Source: Candidatus Stackebrandtia excrementipullorum (lineage in GTDB: Bacteria > Actinomycetota > Actinomycetes > Mycobacteriales > Micromonosporaceae). Taken from it: a stretch of 64,000 nt of DNA. Every line of letters begins with the position of its first letter. Position 1 is the first letter of the stretch. This document shows positions 1 to 9,530 of this stretch, one piece after another. The notes beneath the pieces were generated by a model. That model was given only the letters and a program-made list of their open reading frames with translations. It was not told the origin of the DNA and did no database searches. A program made the translations under genes and the position numbers. The stretch is taken from positions 1 through 64,000 of the forward strand of contig DXGR01000130.1 of NCBI GenBank assembly GCA_019113825.1, read 5' to 3'.

Positions 1-79
1 TCGACCACCCCGCAAACTCGCGTCCGCCACCGACCCGGCACCCGCCCGCAAAACGAAGCGACCAACCGCGATCAGCGGA

Positions 80-2491
80 TCAAAACTCCTCGCGTTCGGT
101 AAACGGCACGAAAAGCTCCTGCGTGTTGGCGTGACGGTCGATCAGAAGGGCGCGCCCGGGCCGCGGCTGCCACGAGGTCGCAGTCATACCGAAGTGCCCC
201 ATGAGTTCCGCACCGGGCACGTTGAGGACAACGGTGTAGGCGACGTCCTCCTTGCCGGCCGATCCACCGACGTCGTCGGTAAACCGACGGAGGCTACGCC
301 ACCAACCCAGGAGATGGGTTCCGGTCGCCGGCCCCTGACGCAGGAGCGTGCTCAGCGCCTTCTTCGTGGTCATGTCCAAGGCGAGTGTGTCGAGCCCGAA
401 GCCCACGAGATACGTGGGGCCGACCCCTTCGGCCAGTTCGGTGATCGCCGAGGTCACCGCGGCCGGGTCCGATAGAAGCGTCGCCGAACCTCCGAGAAGC
501 GTCATCGTGCGTTGAACAACCGCCGTCTCCGCCAAACCGGCGACCAGGAAGCGTGCCCCGGGGCGTTGCCGGGCAACGGATGCGGCAGCCGCCTCAAGGA
601 CCTGTGCACCGGTGCCGTCGCTACCGACGACGGACAGGTGACGCCCGGGAACCGGTTCGAACCGAACGGCGGCCGTCTGAAGTGCCGCGTCGATTCGAAC
701 GCCGAGCATGACGTCGGGGTGTTCGGTAGCCGTCGATGCGGCGTAGTCGGGGTTCTCGTCGAGGTGCACCGGCTTGTATCCGTAGAACACGGACGGCGGC
801 GGGAGGTCGCCACGCCGCCGATACATGTCGTCGCGCAGCCACCGAAGTGTCGTCGGGTCTCCGTGGGCGTTCGGGAAACGGATCTTGCGGTCGCCGCCGG
901 CCATGCCACCGTCGGTGTTGACCACGGCCTCTCCGAGCCGCAACCCCTGAGCGGCGGTGTTCTGTGCGTCGAGGACAGAGGTCGCGCCCGGCAACGCCAC
1001 ACGAAGCCCGAACTGACCGAAAATGGAATCCCGTTTGGAGTAGAGGGCTTCGATGCCCGATGTCGTTTGACTCGCCAACACGAGGTGAACACCGTACGAG
1101 CGCCCTTTACGCGCCAGGTTTTCCAGCAGCGACGCCGCCTCCTGAGCGAGCTTGTCATTGCCGGCGAACAGGACCTGAAACTCGTCGATGAAGCAGACGA
1201 TTCGAGGCAACCGCCTGTGAGCACGCAGTTCGGCGTAACGTGCGACGCCGTAACGCTTCATGACCACGGACCGACGCGTCATCTCGGCGTCGAGTTCTCG
1301 TAGGATCGCCGCGCCGTACTCGCGGTCGGACTCGACACCGACGACTCGAGCATGCGGAATATAGGTCGGGTCGCTCTCCTGGGGAGTGAACTCGGTGAAC
1401 GAGACCCCCTCTTTGAAGTCCAGCAGATACAGAGACAGGTCGGCGGGAGCGTACCGGGACGCCAATCCGTACAACACGTCCAACAGAAAGACGGTTTTAC
1501 CACCGCCGGTGCGCCCCCCGATGAGCCAATGCGGGGTCGCGTCGTCGAAACGCAGCGCCACATTGCCGTTGGCGTCACGACCGGCGATCGTGGCAAGTCC
1601 ATCGGAGGGGTCGGACTCCCACAGCTCCTGCGGTATCAAGTCGGCGAAGGCGAGTTCGGCGGCCGCCCGGGCGCGGTCGCCGAGCCGGTGTGATTCGGCG
1701 ACCAGGTAGTCGTTGCCCTGCACCGCGGGGAAGGCCACCGGGGCGGCCAGGCCGTCTCTGGTGCCGAACGGCGTTCGAGGCGGGTTACCGACGCGCATAT
1801 CGCCGTCGACGGCGACGTTGACGGCTTCGGGGAGCTCGTCCACTCCGGCTGCAACGATGAACAGCCCCGCAGACGGCCCGGACCTGGCGAGAGCCGCCAG
1901 GCGCGCAAACGTCGGCGGATTCAGCGGCGGCACCGAGGCCACCGCCAGGAGCATCGTGCCGCCGGCTTCGCCCATGAGGCCGGCTTTGACGTGCTTTTCG
2001 GCTTCGCGCAGCACGGCTTCGAAACTCGAGGAATCGGTGGCTGCGGCCGTGGCGACTCCCGCATCGACCAGGGGACGCAGCGGCGCGAATACGGCTCCCA
2101 CGGACTCGGTGTCGACGGTCAGCACCCGAAGTTTCCCAGCCGGGTGCGACGCGAGCGCCTGCAGGATGACCGACCGCAGCAGTCCGGCTACGCGGGGGTC
2201 GGTGGCATCTTGGGACAGCCGAAGATGTGCCGCACCAAGAAACGGCACGTACACGGGGAACGTCGCCCGGTGAAGCTTGGCGTCTCCGATGCGAACCCAG
2301 CCGGGCTCGTTCTCCAGGGCAACCGCCGATGCCGAAAGGCGTTGCGCCAGAGCGGTTTCCGTCGCGATGACAGTGGGGTCCACAGCGGGTTGCCTGTCGG
2401 CTTCCAGCACCGTACCGGTGGCGGTCAACCGTGCCACCGCCGACAGGTGCTTCGATACGGCCTGCTCAAACGTGGCGCGCAACCCGGGCAT
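80..2491 (-). CDS. FtsK/SpoIIIE-type (EccC-like) ATPase
   Basis: 803 aa, a P-loop ATPase of the FtsK/HerA superfamily, which includes DNA translocases and the type VII secretion motor EccC. Residues 1-300 show no known motif and no membrane segment. Walker A is GGRTGGGKT (K332), followed by LLDFKEG and a Walker B CFIDEF near 433-438. A second nucleotide-binding-like domain begins near residue 615; its P-loop position reads GSDGTGAQ (623-630) without the GK[ST] lysine, so it is probably inactive, as in the trailing ATPase domains of EccC. No FtsK gamma domain is visible. The ATG at 2491 has GAAAGG upstream. The substrate (DNA or protein) is not decided by the sequence; the two type VII-like loci at 34.4 and 42 kb make a secretion role possible but not shown. 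Confidence 0.8.
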   Translation of the reverse strand: MPGLRATFEQAVSKHLSAVARLTATGTVLEADRQPAVDPTVIATETALAQRLSASAVALENEPGWVRIGDAKLHRATFPVYVPFLGAAHLRLSQDATDPRVAGLLRSVILQALASHPAGKLRVLTVDTESVGAVFAPLRPLVDAGVATAAATDSSSFEAVLREAEKHVKAGLMGEAGGTMLLAVASVPPLNPPTFARLAALARSGPSAGLFIVAAGVDELPEAVNVAVDGDMRVGNPPRTPFGTRDGLAAPVAFPAVQGNDYLVAESHRLGDRARAAAELAFADLIPQELWESDPSDGLATIAGRDANGNVALRFDDATPHWLIGGRTGGGKTVFLLDVLYGLASRYAPADLSLYLLDFKEGVSFTEFTPQESDPTYIPHARVVGVESDREYGAAILRELDAEMTRRSVVMKRYGVARYAELRAHRRLPRIVCFIDEFQVLFAGNDKLAQEAASLLENLARKGRSYGVHLVLASQTTSGIEALYSKRDSIFGQFGLRVALPGATSVLDAQNTAAQGLRLGEAVVNTDGGMAGGDRKIRFPNAHGDPTTLRWLRDDMYRRRGDLPPPSVFYGYKPVHLDENPDYAASTATEHPDVMLGVRIDAALQTAAVRFEPVPGRHLSVVGSDGTGAQVLEAAAASVARQRPGARFLVAGLAETAVVQRTMTLLGGSATLLSDPAAVTSAITELAEGVGPTYLVGFGLDTLALDMTTKKALSTLLRQGPATGTHLLGWWRSLRRFTDDVGGSAGKEDVAYTVVLNVPGAELMGHFGMTATSWQPRPGRALLIDRHANTQELFVPFTEREEF

Positions 2492-2589
2492 CGGCGAGAC
2501 CTTTCACGTCGGTGTTTCCATCGCCACGATACGCGCAAAGTCACGCATGTCGGGATCGACACCGTTTGACGGACAGGGATTACCGCCGA

Positions 2590-3669
2590 CTAGACATATC
2601 GCTCCAAGATGGATACTTCGGCTAGGCGGGACAAACCTTCTCGGACACCGCGGGCCCGTGCTCCGCCGACCCCTTCAACATGTTGCAGGTCGTCGACGGT
2701 GGCACCCAGAAGTCTCTGTAGCGAACCGAAATGCCCAACGATCCGGTCAACCACCGCACCCGGAAGCCGAGGGATCCGTCCGAGCAGTCTGAAGCCACGC
2801 GGGCTGATCGAGGAGTCCAGCAATTCGGCTCCCCCGATGTGCCCAAGAGCGCGGCTGACGGCCGTGAGGTCGAGAAGCTCACCGGCGGACAAGGCGTCCA
2901 ACGCGGTGAGGGCACTCGACAGGCCCGCCCGGTCGGGCCCCGGCGGCAGGTAGTCACGGACGATAAGGGTGCGGTCGGCGTCGACGCCGGCCATGAGCTC
3001 GTCGAGTTGCAGAGCCAGTAGCCGCCCGTCGGTACCCAACTCGATCACGTATCCCTCGACCTCGTCGGCGATACGACGCACCATTTCCATGCGCTGGACG
3101 ACGACCATCGCGTCCCGGATGGTCACCAAATCCTCGATTTCCAGTGCCGACAGCGTTCCGGCGACCTCGTCGAGGCGTGACTTATAGCGTTCCAACGTCG
3201 CCAACGCCTGGTTGGCGCGCGACAGGATCGCGGCGGACTCGTCCAGAACGTGACGACTGCCGTTGACGTACAGCCCGATGATGTGCATGGACTGGCTCAC
3301 CGAGATCACCGGGCACGCGGTCTGCTTGGCGACCCGCTCGGCCGTCCGGTGCCGAGTGCCCGACTCCTCGCTACGGATCGACGGATCCGGCATGAGATGT
3401 ACGGCGGCGCGCACGATCCGGGACCCGTCGTTGGTCAACACCACCGCGCCATCCATTTTGCATAGTTCGCGCAGCCGGGTGGCGGAGAATTCGACGTCGA
3501 GCGTGAAGCCGCCCGTACAGATCGACTCCACCGTGCGGTCGAAACCGAGAACGATGAGTGCGCCGGTGTTACCTCGCAGAATGCGCTCCAAGCCGTCCCG
3601 AAGCGCGGTGCCCGGCGCCATGAGCGCCAGCGTCGCGCGCATCGGATCGTCGCGGTCGAGTGTCGCCAC
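2590..3669 (-). CDS. disA: DNA integrity scanning diadenylate cyclase DisA
   Basis: 359 aa, the same size as Bacillus subtilis DisA. It makes cyclic di-AMP from two ATP and is inhibited on branched DNA. The N-terminal DAC domain carries the catalytic DGA (residues 73-75, KMDGAVV) and the RHR motif (106-108, GTRHRTAER). A helical linker follows, then a C-terminal helix-hairpin-helix region (around [10 protein letters not shown]). A longer reading frame exists, but a GTG at 3669 has AAGGAG at good spacing and gives the canonical N-terminus, so it is preferred. The neighbour radA seen in some genomes is not inside the window. Confidence 0.96.
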   Translation of the reverse strand: MATLDRDDPMRATLALMAPGTALRDGLERILRGNTGALIVLGFDRTVESICTGGFTLDVEFSATRLRELCKMDGAVVLTNDGSRIVRAAVHLMPDPSIRSEESGTRHRTAERVAKQTACPVISVSQSMHIIGLYVNGSRHVLDESAAILSRANQALATLERYKSRLDEVAGTLSALEIEDLVTIRDAMVVVQRMEMVRRIADEVEGYVIELGTDGRLLALQLDELMAGVDADRTLIVRDYLPPGPDRAGLSSALTALDALSAGELLDLTAVSRALGHIGGAELLDSSISPRGFRLLGRIPRLPGAVVDRIVGHFGSLQRLLGATVDDLQHVEGVGGARARGVREGLSRLAEVSILERYV

Positions 3670-3786
3670 CAGTCGGCTCCTTGCGTACGGCGTAAGTGCG
3701 TGCCTAGTGTACGTAGTGGCTCGTCGGCGGTCATCGTGTCGCCTGCCCCAACCGCCGGTTTGGTCCCTTCGAAAGGTCAAGCACCG

Positions 3787-4386
3787 ATGCAGCGACAATC
3801 CGCCGAGTGGGTCGTGATGCGCAGGCGTCTACCGCGCCACGCGTTGTATCGGCTGGCCGCTTCCACGGTGTTGGCGGCTGTGGTCGTCGTCGTCACATGG
3901 GCGTTGTTCGTCACCGAGCCCGATCTTTTGAGCGACGGAAGCCCGAATCCGGCCGCGGCGGCGCCGACCTTCGTGGCCCTCATGGCGTGCGTGGGCGTCG
4001 GCATCGCCGTGATTCCCGTGGTTCGTCCGCCACAACTGGCCGTCAACCACTTCGGGTTGGCGGTTCGTCCCGGCGCCTTCCGTTCCGTCCTTCTGCCGTG
4101 GGTTCACGTGGAAGAGGTCGCGGCGATGTCGGTGCCGGGACGCCGCCGCAGTGACGCGTACCTGTTCATCGCATGTGACGCGCACATCGGGCGCCACTCC
4201 GGTGACCGGCCCCGGTTTCTCGATCGAGCGGTACTGCGGGAGGCGAACCGGGTCACCGAGGGCCGCGCCGTCAACTTCGACATGGCGCTACGGCTGGCCG
4301 ACTTCGCAGATCCGGCACCCGACCTGCTGCGACGGGTCGGGCGGTTCGCACCTCGACACGTCACGGTCGCCGACGAACTGGACTGA
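3787..4386 (+). CDS. small membrane protein with PH-like domain, function unknown
   Basis: 199 aa. Two transmembrane helices lie near residues 18-38 and 55-75, separated by a short loop; the remainder is cytoplasmic and begins with a strand-rich stretch ([19 protein letters not shown]) typical of PH-like domains of actinobacterial membrane proteins. The ATG at 3787 has AAAGG upstream; the open frame extends further 5' without support. It is divergent from disA, with about 117 bp between them. I do not recognise a specific family. Confidence 0.75.
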   Translation: MQRQSAEWVVMRRRLPRHALYRLAASTVLAAVVVVVTWALFVTEPDLLSDGSPNPAAAAPTFVALMACVGVGIAVIPVVRPPQLAVNHFGLAVRPGAFRSVLLPWVHVEEVAAMSVPGRRRSDAYLFIACDAHIGRHSGDRPRFLDRAVLREANRVTEGRAVNFDMALRLADFADPAPDLLRRVGRFAPRHVTVADELD

Positions 4387-4628
4387 CACTTCCGGCTCCG
4401 CCCACACGACGGACCGGGAAGTGGCGGGCCGTCGCGCCCCCGTCCACCGGGAGTAACCACTGTCTTCGTGAGACCTCTTTCGTCACGAACGTGCGCAACT
4501 TTTAACGAAAACGATGGCCACCCGGTCATATGTGCGTGGACCGGACCGCACGAACCTCGCCGCCCACGCGTCGCGTACACGGAACGGTTAACCGCCCCGG
4601 CCAAGGCCAGGGCGGTCGATGTGCACCG

Positions 4629-7220
4629 TTACGCTCGCGAAACCTCCAAGGTGTCGCCCGCGTCGGCCACCGCGATGGCCACAGTGTCCCCGTCGTGAAC
4701 GTCCCCGGCCAGCAGCGCCCGTGCCAACCGGTCACCGATGGTGTGCTGAACCAGCCGACGCAACGGACGCGCCCCGTACACCGGGTCGAAACCGCGCTCG
4801 GCCAACCAACTCTTCACCTCGGCGGGCACGTCCAGCCCAAGCCTGCGATTGGCCAACCGTGCCGCCAACTCGTCCAGTTGAACGTCGACGATGGCCTTGA
4901 GCTGGTCGAACTCGAGCGTGTCGAACACGACGATCTCGTCCAACCGGTTCAAGAACTCCGGCTTGAAGTGGTCCCGCACGCCGGCCAACACGGCTTCCCG
5001 GCGCGCATCCGGTGACAACGTGGGGTCGGCAATCGCCGACGACCCCAGGTTCGACGTCAAGATCAGGATCGTGTTGCGGAAGTCGACCGTACGGCCTTGA
5101 CCGTCGGTGAGCCTTCCGTCGTCGAGTACCTGAAGCAGCGTATCGAACACGCCCGGGTGCGCCTTCTCGACCTCGTCAAGCAGGACAACGCTGTACGGTC
5201 GCCGCCGCACGGCCTCGGTCAGCTGACCACCCTCTTCGTAGCCGACATACCCGGGTGGTGCACCGACCAGGCGAGCCACCGAATGGCGCTCCGAGTACTC
5301 GCTCATGTCGATGCGGACCATGGCACGTTCGTCGTCGAACAGGAACGCCGCCAACGCTTTGGCCAGCTCGGTCTTACCAACGCCGGTGGGTCCGCAGAAC
5401 AGGAACGATCCCGTCGGACGGTTCTCGTCGGCGATACCGGCACGAGCACGACGCACCGCGTCCGACACCGCCACGACCGCGGCCTTCTGACCGACGACCC
5501 GTTTACCGAGCTCGTCCTCCATACGCAGAAGCTTCGCGGTCTCGGATTCCAACATGCGCCCGGCCGGGATGCCCGTCCACGACGACACGACCTCGGCGAT
5601 GTCGTCGCTTTCGACCTCCTCCTTGAGCATCGCTCCGGAGGCTTGAAGCTTCGCCAGTTCGCCTTCGGCCTCCTCGAGGCGACGCTCCAGCTCCGGGATG
5701 CGTCCGTACCGCAACTCCGACGCGGTTGCCAGGTCGACGTCACGCTCGGCGCGGTCGGCCTGGCCTCGCAGCTGCTCCAGCTCCTCCTTGATCGCCGAGA
5801 TCGCGGAGATGTGTTCCTTCTCGGTCCCCCACCGCTCAGACACCGCAGTGAGTTCCTCGCGGCGGTCGGCCAGTTCACGACGCAATCGTTCCAGGCGCTC
5901 CCGTGAGGCCACGTCGTCTTCCTTGGCCAGCGCCATCTCCTCGATCTCGAGGCGCTTGACGGCACGTTCGATCTCGTCGACCTCGACGGGGCGAGAGTCG
6001 ATCTCCATACGCAGTCGTGACGCTGCCTCGTCGATGAGGTCGATCGCCTTATCGGGAAGGAAGCGGTCGGTGATGTACCGGTCCGACAATCCCGCGGCGG
6101 CCACGAGCGCGGTGTCGGTGATCCGAACACCGTGGTGAACCTCGTAGCGTTCCTTCAACCCGCGGAGTATCCCCACGGTGTCGGCGAGCGACGGTTCGCC
6201 GATCAACACGGGTTGGAAGCGGCGTTCCAGCGCCGGGTCCTTCTCGATGTGCTGGCGGTACTCGTCGAGCGTCGTGGCGCCCACCATGCGTAGTTCACCA
6301 CGGGCCAACATCGGTTTGAGCATGTTCGAGGCGTCCATGGAACCTTCGCTCTTGCCCGCTCCGACCATGGTGTGCAGTTCGTCGAGGAACGTGATGATCT
6401 GCCCGTCGGAGGCCTTGATCTCCTCCAGGACGGATTTGAGCCGTTCCTCGAACTGGCCTCGGTACTGGGCGCCTGCGACCATCGCCCCCAGATCGAGGGA
6501 GACGACGCGGCGGTCGCGCAGTGACTCCGGAACGTCCCCGGCGACGATGCGCTGCGCGAGGCCTTCGGCGATCGCGGTCTTCCCGACGCCGGGTTCTCCG
6601 ATCAAAACCGGGTTGTTCTTGGTGCGGCGCGACAGCACCTGAATAACACGGCGGATCTCGGTGTCACGGCCGATCACCGGGTCGACCTTGCCGTCGCGGG
6701 CGGCCACGGTCAGGTCGATCCCGTATTTTTCGAGTGCCTTGTAACCGCCTTCCGAGTCGGGGCTGGTCACCTTGCGGTTTCCGCCCCGGACCGACGGAAA
6801 CGCGGCCACGAGGCTTTTCTCGGTCGCACCGACCTTGGTCAGTTCCTCGGCGACCGCGCCACCGACCTGAGCCAGGCCGGCCAGCAGGTGTTCGGTGGAC
6901 ACGTATTCGTCGCCGCCCGCGGTGGCCAGGCGGTCCGCGGCGTTGATGGCGTTCAGCAACTCGCGCGACATCGAGGGCTCGGCCATCGAGGAGCCGCGGG
7001 CGCTCGGCAGACCACGCAGTCCTCGGTCGGCGGCGGTCACCAATGCGTCCGGTTCGGCTCCCACGGCCCTCAGCAGCGCCGGAGCCGTTGATCCATCCAC
7101 AGTCAACAGTGCGTGCAGCATGTGCCACGACTCGACCGTCGCGTGGCCGGACTGAGCGGCTTCGTTGGCCGCGGTCGATATCACCTCGCGGCTCTTGGTC
7201 GTCAATCTGTCGACGTTCAA
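4629..7220 (-). CDS. clpB: ATP-dependent disaggregase ClpB
   Basis: 863 aa, full length for ClpB. It is a cytoplasmic hexameric Hsp100 that extracts polypeptides from aggregates together with DnaK. Visible in order: Clp N domain (1-145), first AAA+ module with Walker A GEPGVGKT (K214), the long coiled-coil middle domain (about 405-530), and second AAA+ module with GPTGVGKT and the C-terminal sensor region ([11 protein letters not shown]). The start is a TTG at 7220 behind GGGAG; the nearby ATG is out of frame. A HAIR element lies about 40 bp upstream, so HspR heat-shock control is expected. The gene stands alone. Confidence 0.98.
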   Translation of the reverse strand: MNVDRLTTKSREVISTAANEAAQSGHATVESWHMLHALLTVDGSTAPALLRAVGAEPDALVTAADRGLRGLPSARGSSMAEPSMSRELLNAINAADRLATAGGDEYVSTEHLLAGLAQVGGAVAEELTKVGATEKSLVAAFPSVRGGNRKVTSPDSEGGYKALEKYGIDLTVAARDGKVDPVIGRDTEIRRVIQVLSRRTKNNPVLIGEPGVGKTAIAEGLAQRIVAGDVPESLRDRRVVSLDLGAMVAGAQYRGQFEERLKSVLEEIKASDGQIITFLDELHTMVGAGKSEGSMDASNMLKPMLARGELRMVGATTLDEYRQHIEKDPALERRFQPVLIGEPSLADTVGILRGLKERYEVHHGVRITDTALVAAAGLSDRYITDRFLPDKAIDLIDEAASRLRMEIDSRPVEVDEIERAVKRLEIEEMALAKEDDVASRERLERLRRELADRREELTAVSERWGTEKEHISAISAIKEELEQLRGQADRAERDVDLATASELRYGRIPELERRLEEAEGELAKLQASGAMLKEEVESDDIAEVVSSWTGIPAGRMLESETAKLLRMEDELGKRVVGQKAAVVAVSDAVRRARAGIADENRPTGSFLFCGPTGVGKTELAKALAAFLFDDERAMVRIDMSEYSERHSVARLVGAPPGYVGYEEGGQLTEAVRRRPYSVVLLDEVEKAHPGVFDTLLQVLDDGRLTDGQGRTVDFRNTILILTSNLGSSAIADPTLSPDARREAVLAGVRDHFKPEFLNRLDEIVVFDTLEFDQLKAIVDVQLDELAARLANRRLGLDVPAEVKSWLAERGFDPVYGARPLRRLVQHTIGDRLARALLAGDVHDGDTVAIAVADAGDTLEVSRA

Positions 7221-7256
7221 TTCATCTCCCGTTCGAGAATGCCGAAAAACACTAGA

Positions 7257-7277
7257 CTTGAGTCTAGTCGACTCAAC
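7257..7277 (-). promoter_or_regulatory. HAIR element (HspR site) for clpB
   Basis: CTTGAGT, seven bases, ACTCAAC: one mismatch from the HspR-associated inverted repeat CTTGAGT-N7-ACTCAAG. It sits just upstream of the clpB start, where HspR represses chaperone genes in Streptomyces and Mycobacterium. hspR itself is not in the window. Confidence 0.9.
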
Positions 7278-7324
7278 CTTGAATCACCACCGCCGCCATG
7301 CCCGCATTCCGGCCCGGATCTCTA

Positions 7325-7330
7325 TATCGT
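7325..7330 (+). promoter_or_regulatory. -10 box of leaderless SDR transcript
   Basis: TATCGT followed by six bases and an ATG at 7337. The same 20-base stretch from this box into the gene (7325-7344) recurs at 45818-45837 in front of a HAD phosphatase. Confidence 0.65.
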
Positions 7331-7336
7331 CGGATG

Positions 7337-8095
7337 ATGAACGCGAATGCGATCGCACTCGTTACCGGAGCAGGCCGGGGCATCGGCCGAGTCACGGCGC
7401 GACGGCTGTCCCGAGCCGGATACCGAGTGGCTCTCACCGCCCGAAACGGCGACCAACTGGCCGATGCCGCCGCCGACTGCGAAGGAGAAACCCTTACCGT
7501 CACCGCCGACATCGCCGACACCGGTGCGGCGGAGTCGATATTCGCCCACGTCGAACAACAGTGGGGCACCGTCTCGACGCTGGTCCTGAACGCCGGAGTC
7601 GCCGCGTCGGCACCCATCACCCGCATCGGTGACGACGACTGGCAACACCAACTGAACGTCAACCTCACCCCACCGTTTCGATGCCTGCGCCGCGCCGTAC
7701 CGGCGATGCGGGCCGTCGGCAAAGGCCGTGTCGTCGCGGTCGCCTCGATGGCGGCCAAGCACGGCGACCCCTATATAGCGGCCTACACCGCCGCAAAACA
7801 CGGGCTCCTGGGCCTGATCCGCTCCGCCGCCGCCGAGCTCGCCTCGTCCGGTGTCACCGTGAACGCGGTGTGCCCCGGATACGTCGACACGCCCATGACC
7901 GACCGATCGGTGGCCGACATCGCCGCCGCCACCGGACGCACCCCCGACGAGGCCCGGCGACTCCTGGCCGCCAGACAACCCGTTGGGCGACTTATCGATC
8001 CGGAGGAGGTCGCCGAGGCGATCATGTTCTGCATCAACAGTCCCGGCGTCACCGGCCAGGGAATCAACGTGGACGGTGGCGCAGTGCAGTCGTGA
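7337..8095 (+). CDS. short-chain dehydrogenase/reductase
   Basis: 252 aa NAD(P)-dependent oxidoreductase of the classical SDR family, single Rossmann domain. It has the cofactor motif TGAGRGIG (residues 10-17), NAG (LNAGVA), the catalytic serine in VASMAA, and YTAAK. A PGYVDTPM loop and the C-terminal GQGINVDGG match the FabG-like class. Substrate unknown. Two consecutive ATGs are present; the second (7337) is six bases after a TATCGT -10 box, so a leaderless start there is preferred. The region between this gene and the divergent clpB is short and shared. Confidence 0.88.
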   Translation: MNANAIALVTGAGRGIGRVTARRLSRAGYRVALTARNGDQLADAAADCEGETLTVTADIADTGAAESIFAHVEQQWGTVSTLVLNAGVAASAPITRIGDDDWQHQLNVNLTPPFRCLRRAVPAMRAVGKGRVVAVASMAAKHGDPYIAAYTAAKHGLLGLIRSAAAELASSGVTVNAVCPGYVDTPMTDRSVADIAAATGRTPDEARRLLAARQPVGRLIDPEEVAEAIMFCINSPGVTGQGINVDGGAVQS

Positions 8096-8121
8096 ACCGA
8101 CGCGTCGACCCTCTTCCATGT

Positions 8122-8142
8122 GCGTATTACAACGTAGTACGC
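8122..8142. promoter_or_regulatory. palindromic operator over the -10 of the TA-like operon
   Basis: 21-bp imperfect palindrome: left arm GCGTATTAC, right arm GTAGTACGC (one mismatched pair). It overlaps the TACGCT -10 (8138-8143), which is followed by six bases and the ATG at 8150. This fits autorepression by the downstream RHH-like protein. Confidence 0.6.
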
Positions 8143-8149
8143 TGGTGTG

Positions 8150-8443
8150 ATGGTGCCGTTTGAGTGGGATGGCTGGGCAATGGACGCCCTGCGGAAAGAC
8201 ATCGAACCTTACGAGGTTCGACAGGTATTGGAGGCCACTGTGCGGTGGCCTCGACCAGCCACCACCGACACCGGAAAACGGGTGCTGTCCATCTGGGCAC
8301 GCACTCGTGCAGGCCGACCCCTCATCGTGACGACATACCACCACGACGGCCTGATCTGGAAGATCATCGGTGCCAGCGAAATGAACTTCACCCAGTTGGC
8401 GGAGTTCGAGGCTTGGGAGGAGCTTAGGCATGACCAACCATGA
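8150..8443 (+). CDS. BrnT-like toxin candidate
   Basis: 97 aa. Begins VPFEWDGWAMDALRK and continues with an EVRQVLEATV helix, a central strand pair (RVLSIWARTRAGRPLIVTTY) and ends WEELRH. This order resembles BrnT-type RelE-fold toxins, which start with FEWD and cleave RNA. The next gene, encoding a ribbon-helix-helix-like protein, overlaps by 14 bp, the usual toxin-first arrangement of brnT-brnA. The ATG at 8150 fits a leaderless transcript (TACGCT plus six bases); GTGs lie just either side. The assignment rests on pattern and context only. Confidence 0.55.
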   Translation: MVPFEWDGWAMDALRKDIEPYEVRQVLEATVRWPRPATTDTGKRVLSIWARTRAGRPLIVTTYHHDGLIWKIIGASEMNFTQLAEFEAWEELRHDQP

Positions 8444-8759
8444 AACCAGCTCAGTGGACATGCAGTCGGTGAACAACGGCCTGGTATTCGACCCGGCCCC
8501 CACACCCGACGAAGAGAAACAACTACTCGACCAGCTGCCCTCACCAGGCAGCGAAGTCATGGTCGTGCGATCGCTGCGGTTGCCCCTGGATGTGGACGAA
8601 CAGGTCACCGCAGCCGCCCACGACGCCGGCGTAGCCAAGACGGTGTGGATGCGGCAAATCATCGAAGCGGCCCTGGACGACCGCCGTGACGACGACCGGG
8701 TCATCCGCCTGGCCGACGCCAAACGAGCATTGACCCTGCTCCGATCCAACGCCGCCTAA
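8430..8759 (+). CDS. antitoxin candidate, ribbon-helix-helix-like
   Basis: 109 aa. The acidic N-terminal half is probably the toxin-neutralising part. Residues about 45-80 read VMVVRSLRLPLDVDEQVTAAA and then AGVAKTVWMRQIIEAAL, a strand followed by two helices as in RHH/CopG DNA-binding domains. It overlaps the preceding toxin-like gene by 14 bp and probably represses the operon through the palindrome at 8122-8142. Two contiguous inverted repeats follow the stop. Confidence 0.6.
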   Translation: MTNHETSSVDMQSVNNGLVFDPAPTPDEEKQLLDQLPSPGSEVMVVRSLRLPLDVDEQVTAAAHDAGVAKTVWMRQIIEAALDDRRDDDRVIRLADAKRALTLLRSNAA

Positions 8760-8772
8760 TTTTTTCGGCGAA

Positions 8773-8800
8773 TTGTCGCATAAATTTGATTATGCGACAA
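8773..8800. other. dif-like XerC/XerD recombination site
   Basis: 28 bp made of an 11-bp arm TTGTCGCATAA, a 6-bp centre ATTTGA and an 11-bp arm TTATGCGACAA. This is the geometry of dif sites, and the inner ATAA...TTAT bases match dif consensus. The two arms are perfectly inverted and the symmetry extends 2 bp further each side (8771-8802), which is more symmetric than most chromosomal dif sites. It could be the chromosomal dif, an attachment site of an Xer-using element, or simply a hairpin. Confidence 0.45.
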
Positions 8801-8802
8801 TT

Positions 8803-8832
8803 AGTGGCCCAGACGCATTCGTCTGGGCCACT
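8803..8832 (+). terminator. terminator hairpin after the TA-like operon
   Basis: 13-bp perfect stem (AGTGGCCCAGACG, loop CATT, complementary arm), immediately abutting the dif-like repeat and followed by CTTCATC. A GC-rich stem without a strong U-tract is common in actinobacteria. Confidence 0.65.
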
Positions 8833-9018
8833 CTTCATCGCCCCGACCTACAAGACTCCGGCGGCGGCGTTGTCCTCCCACCGATCAACGACCTCCAGGT
8901 ACCCGTGGAGGTCTTTGCCGGCCGGCACATGACCGGGCAGGGTAACGCGCGATAAGAGTGGTCCGGGGATGACACTCTGAACATGGTTGTACCTGCGTGG
9001 AGGCGGGGTATTCGCCTG

Positions 9019-9530
9019 TCAATCGAACAGGTCTACGGCCGCGCTGGTCTTCCATCGATCTACCGCGGCGTACTGATGTTTCAGTTGTTTGAGCCTGGTG
9101 GCTTCTTCCCCGCAAAACACCCTCCAAGTAGGCCAAGTAGTCGAGGTTGCCGCTGCGCCAATAGGCGGCGCGGAAGGTTTCGATGCGAAGGAACCTTGCG
9201 GCATCTTGTGGATCGGCGGGAACTGTGCAGTGGTGAGACAGCTGCTTGGCGCCGGCAGGGATCTCCCAAGTGGAGGAATAAAGTTCGGTGGCCCCGAGGA
9301 TGGTTGCAGGTGGATTGAACCTGTAACCGGTGAAGGGCCCAGCGGAGGAGAGTCCTCGTGCGCGGCCATCCGTGGCTGTCGATGTAGGCGACGGTATTCG
9401 TCCCGGTCGCCGATCCCGTCGCAGGATCCCAGTCGTTGATCACGACCCGGTAGGTCAGACCACGCGGCGCCAACACCCGGGTGATGGTGCGTTTGCACGC
9501 CTCGTACGTCAGGGGGCTCAGGTGGCAACG
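9019..9530 (-). pseudogene. decayed gene, at least two frameshifts, product unknown
   Basis: Three consecutive minus-strand segments in three frames read like parts of one protein: first LTYEACKRTITRVL and VINDWDPATG, then GYRFNPPATILGATELYSS and FRAAYWRSGNLDYLAYLEG, finally LKQLKHQYAAVDRWKT to a stop at 9019. None has its own convincing start. A protein of about 165 residues is inferred. I do not recognise the family. Its place beside a dif-like site and a toxin-antitoxin pair suggests remains of a mobile or accessory block. Sequencing error is an alternative explanation. Confidence 0.5.

Noticed and set aside
7322-8749. 475-codon frame antisense to the SDR and TA-like genes
   Set aside because: Spans three sense features, no family signature, typical high-GC shadow.
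8771-8802. Reading the dif-like repeat as an ordinary terminator
   Set aside because: AT-rich stem with no U-tract, and a better GC-rich hairpin follows immediately; not fully excluded.
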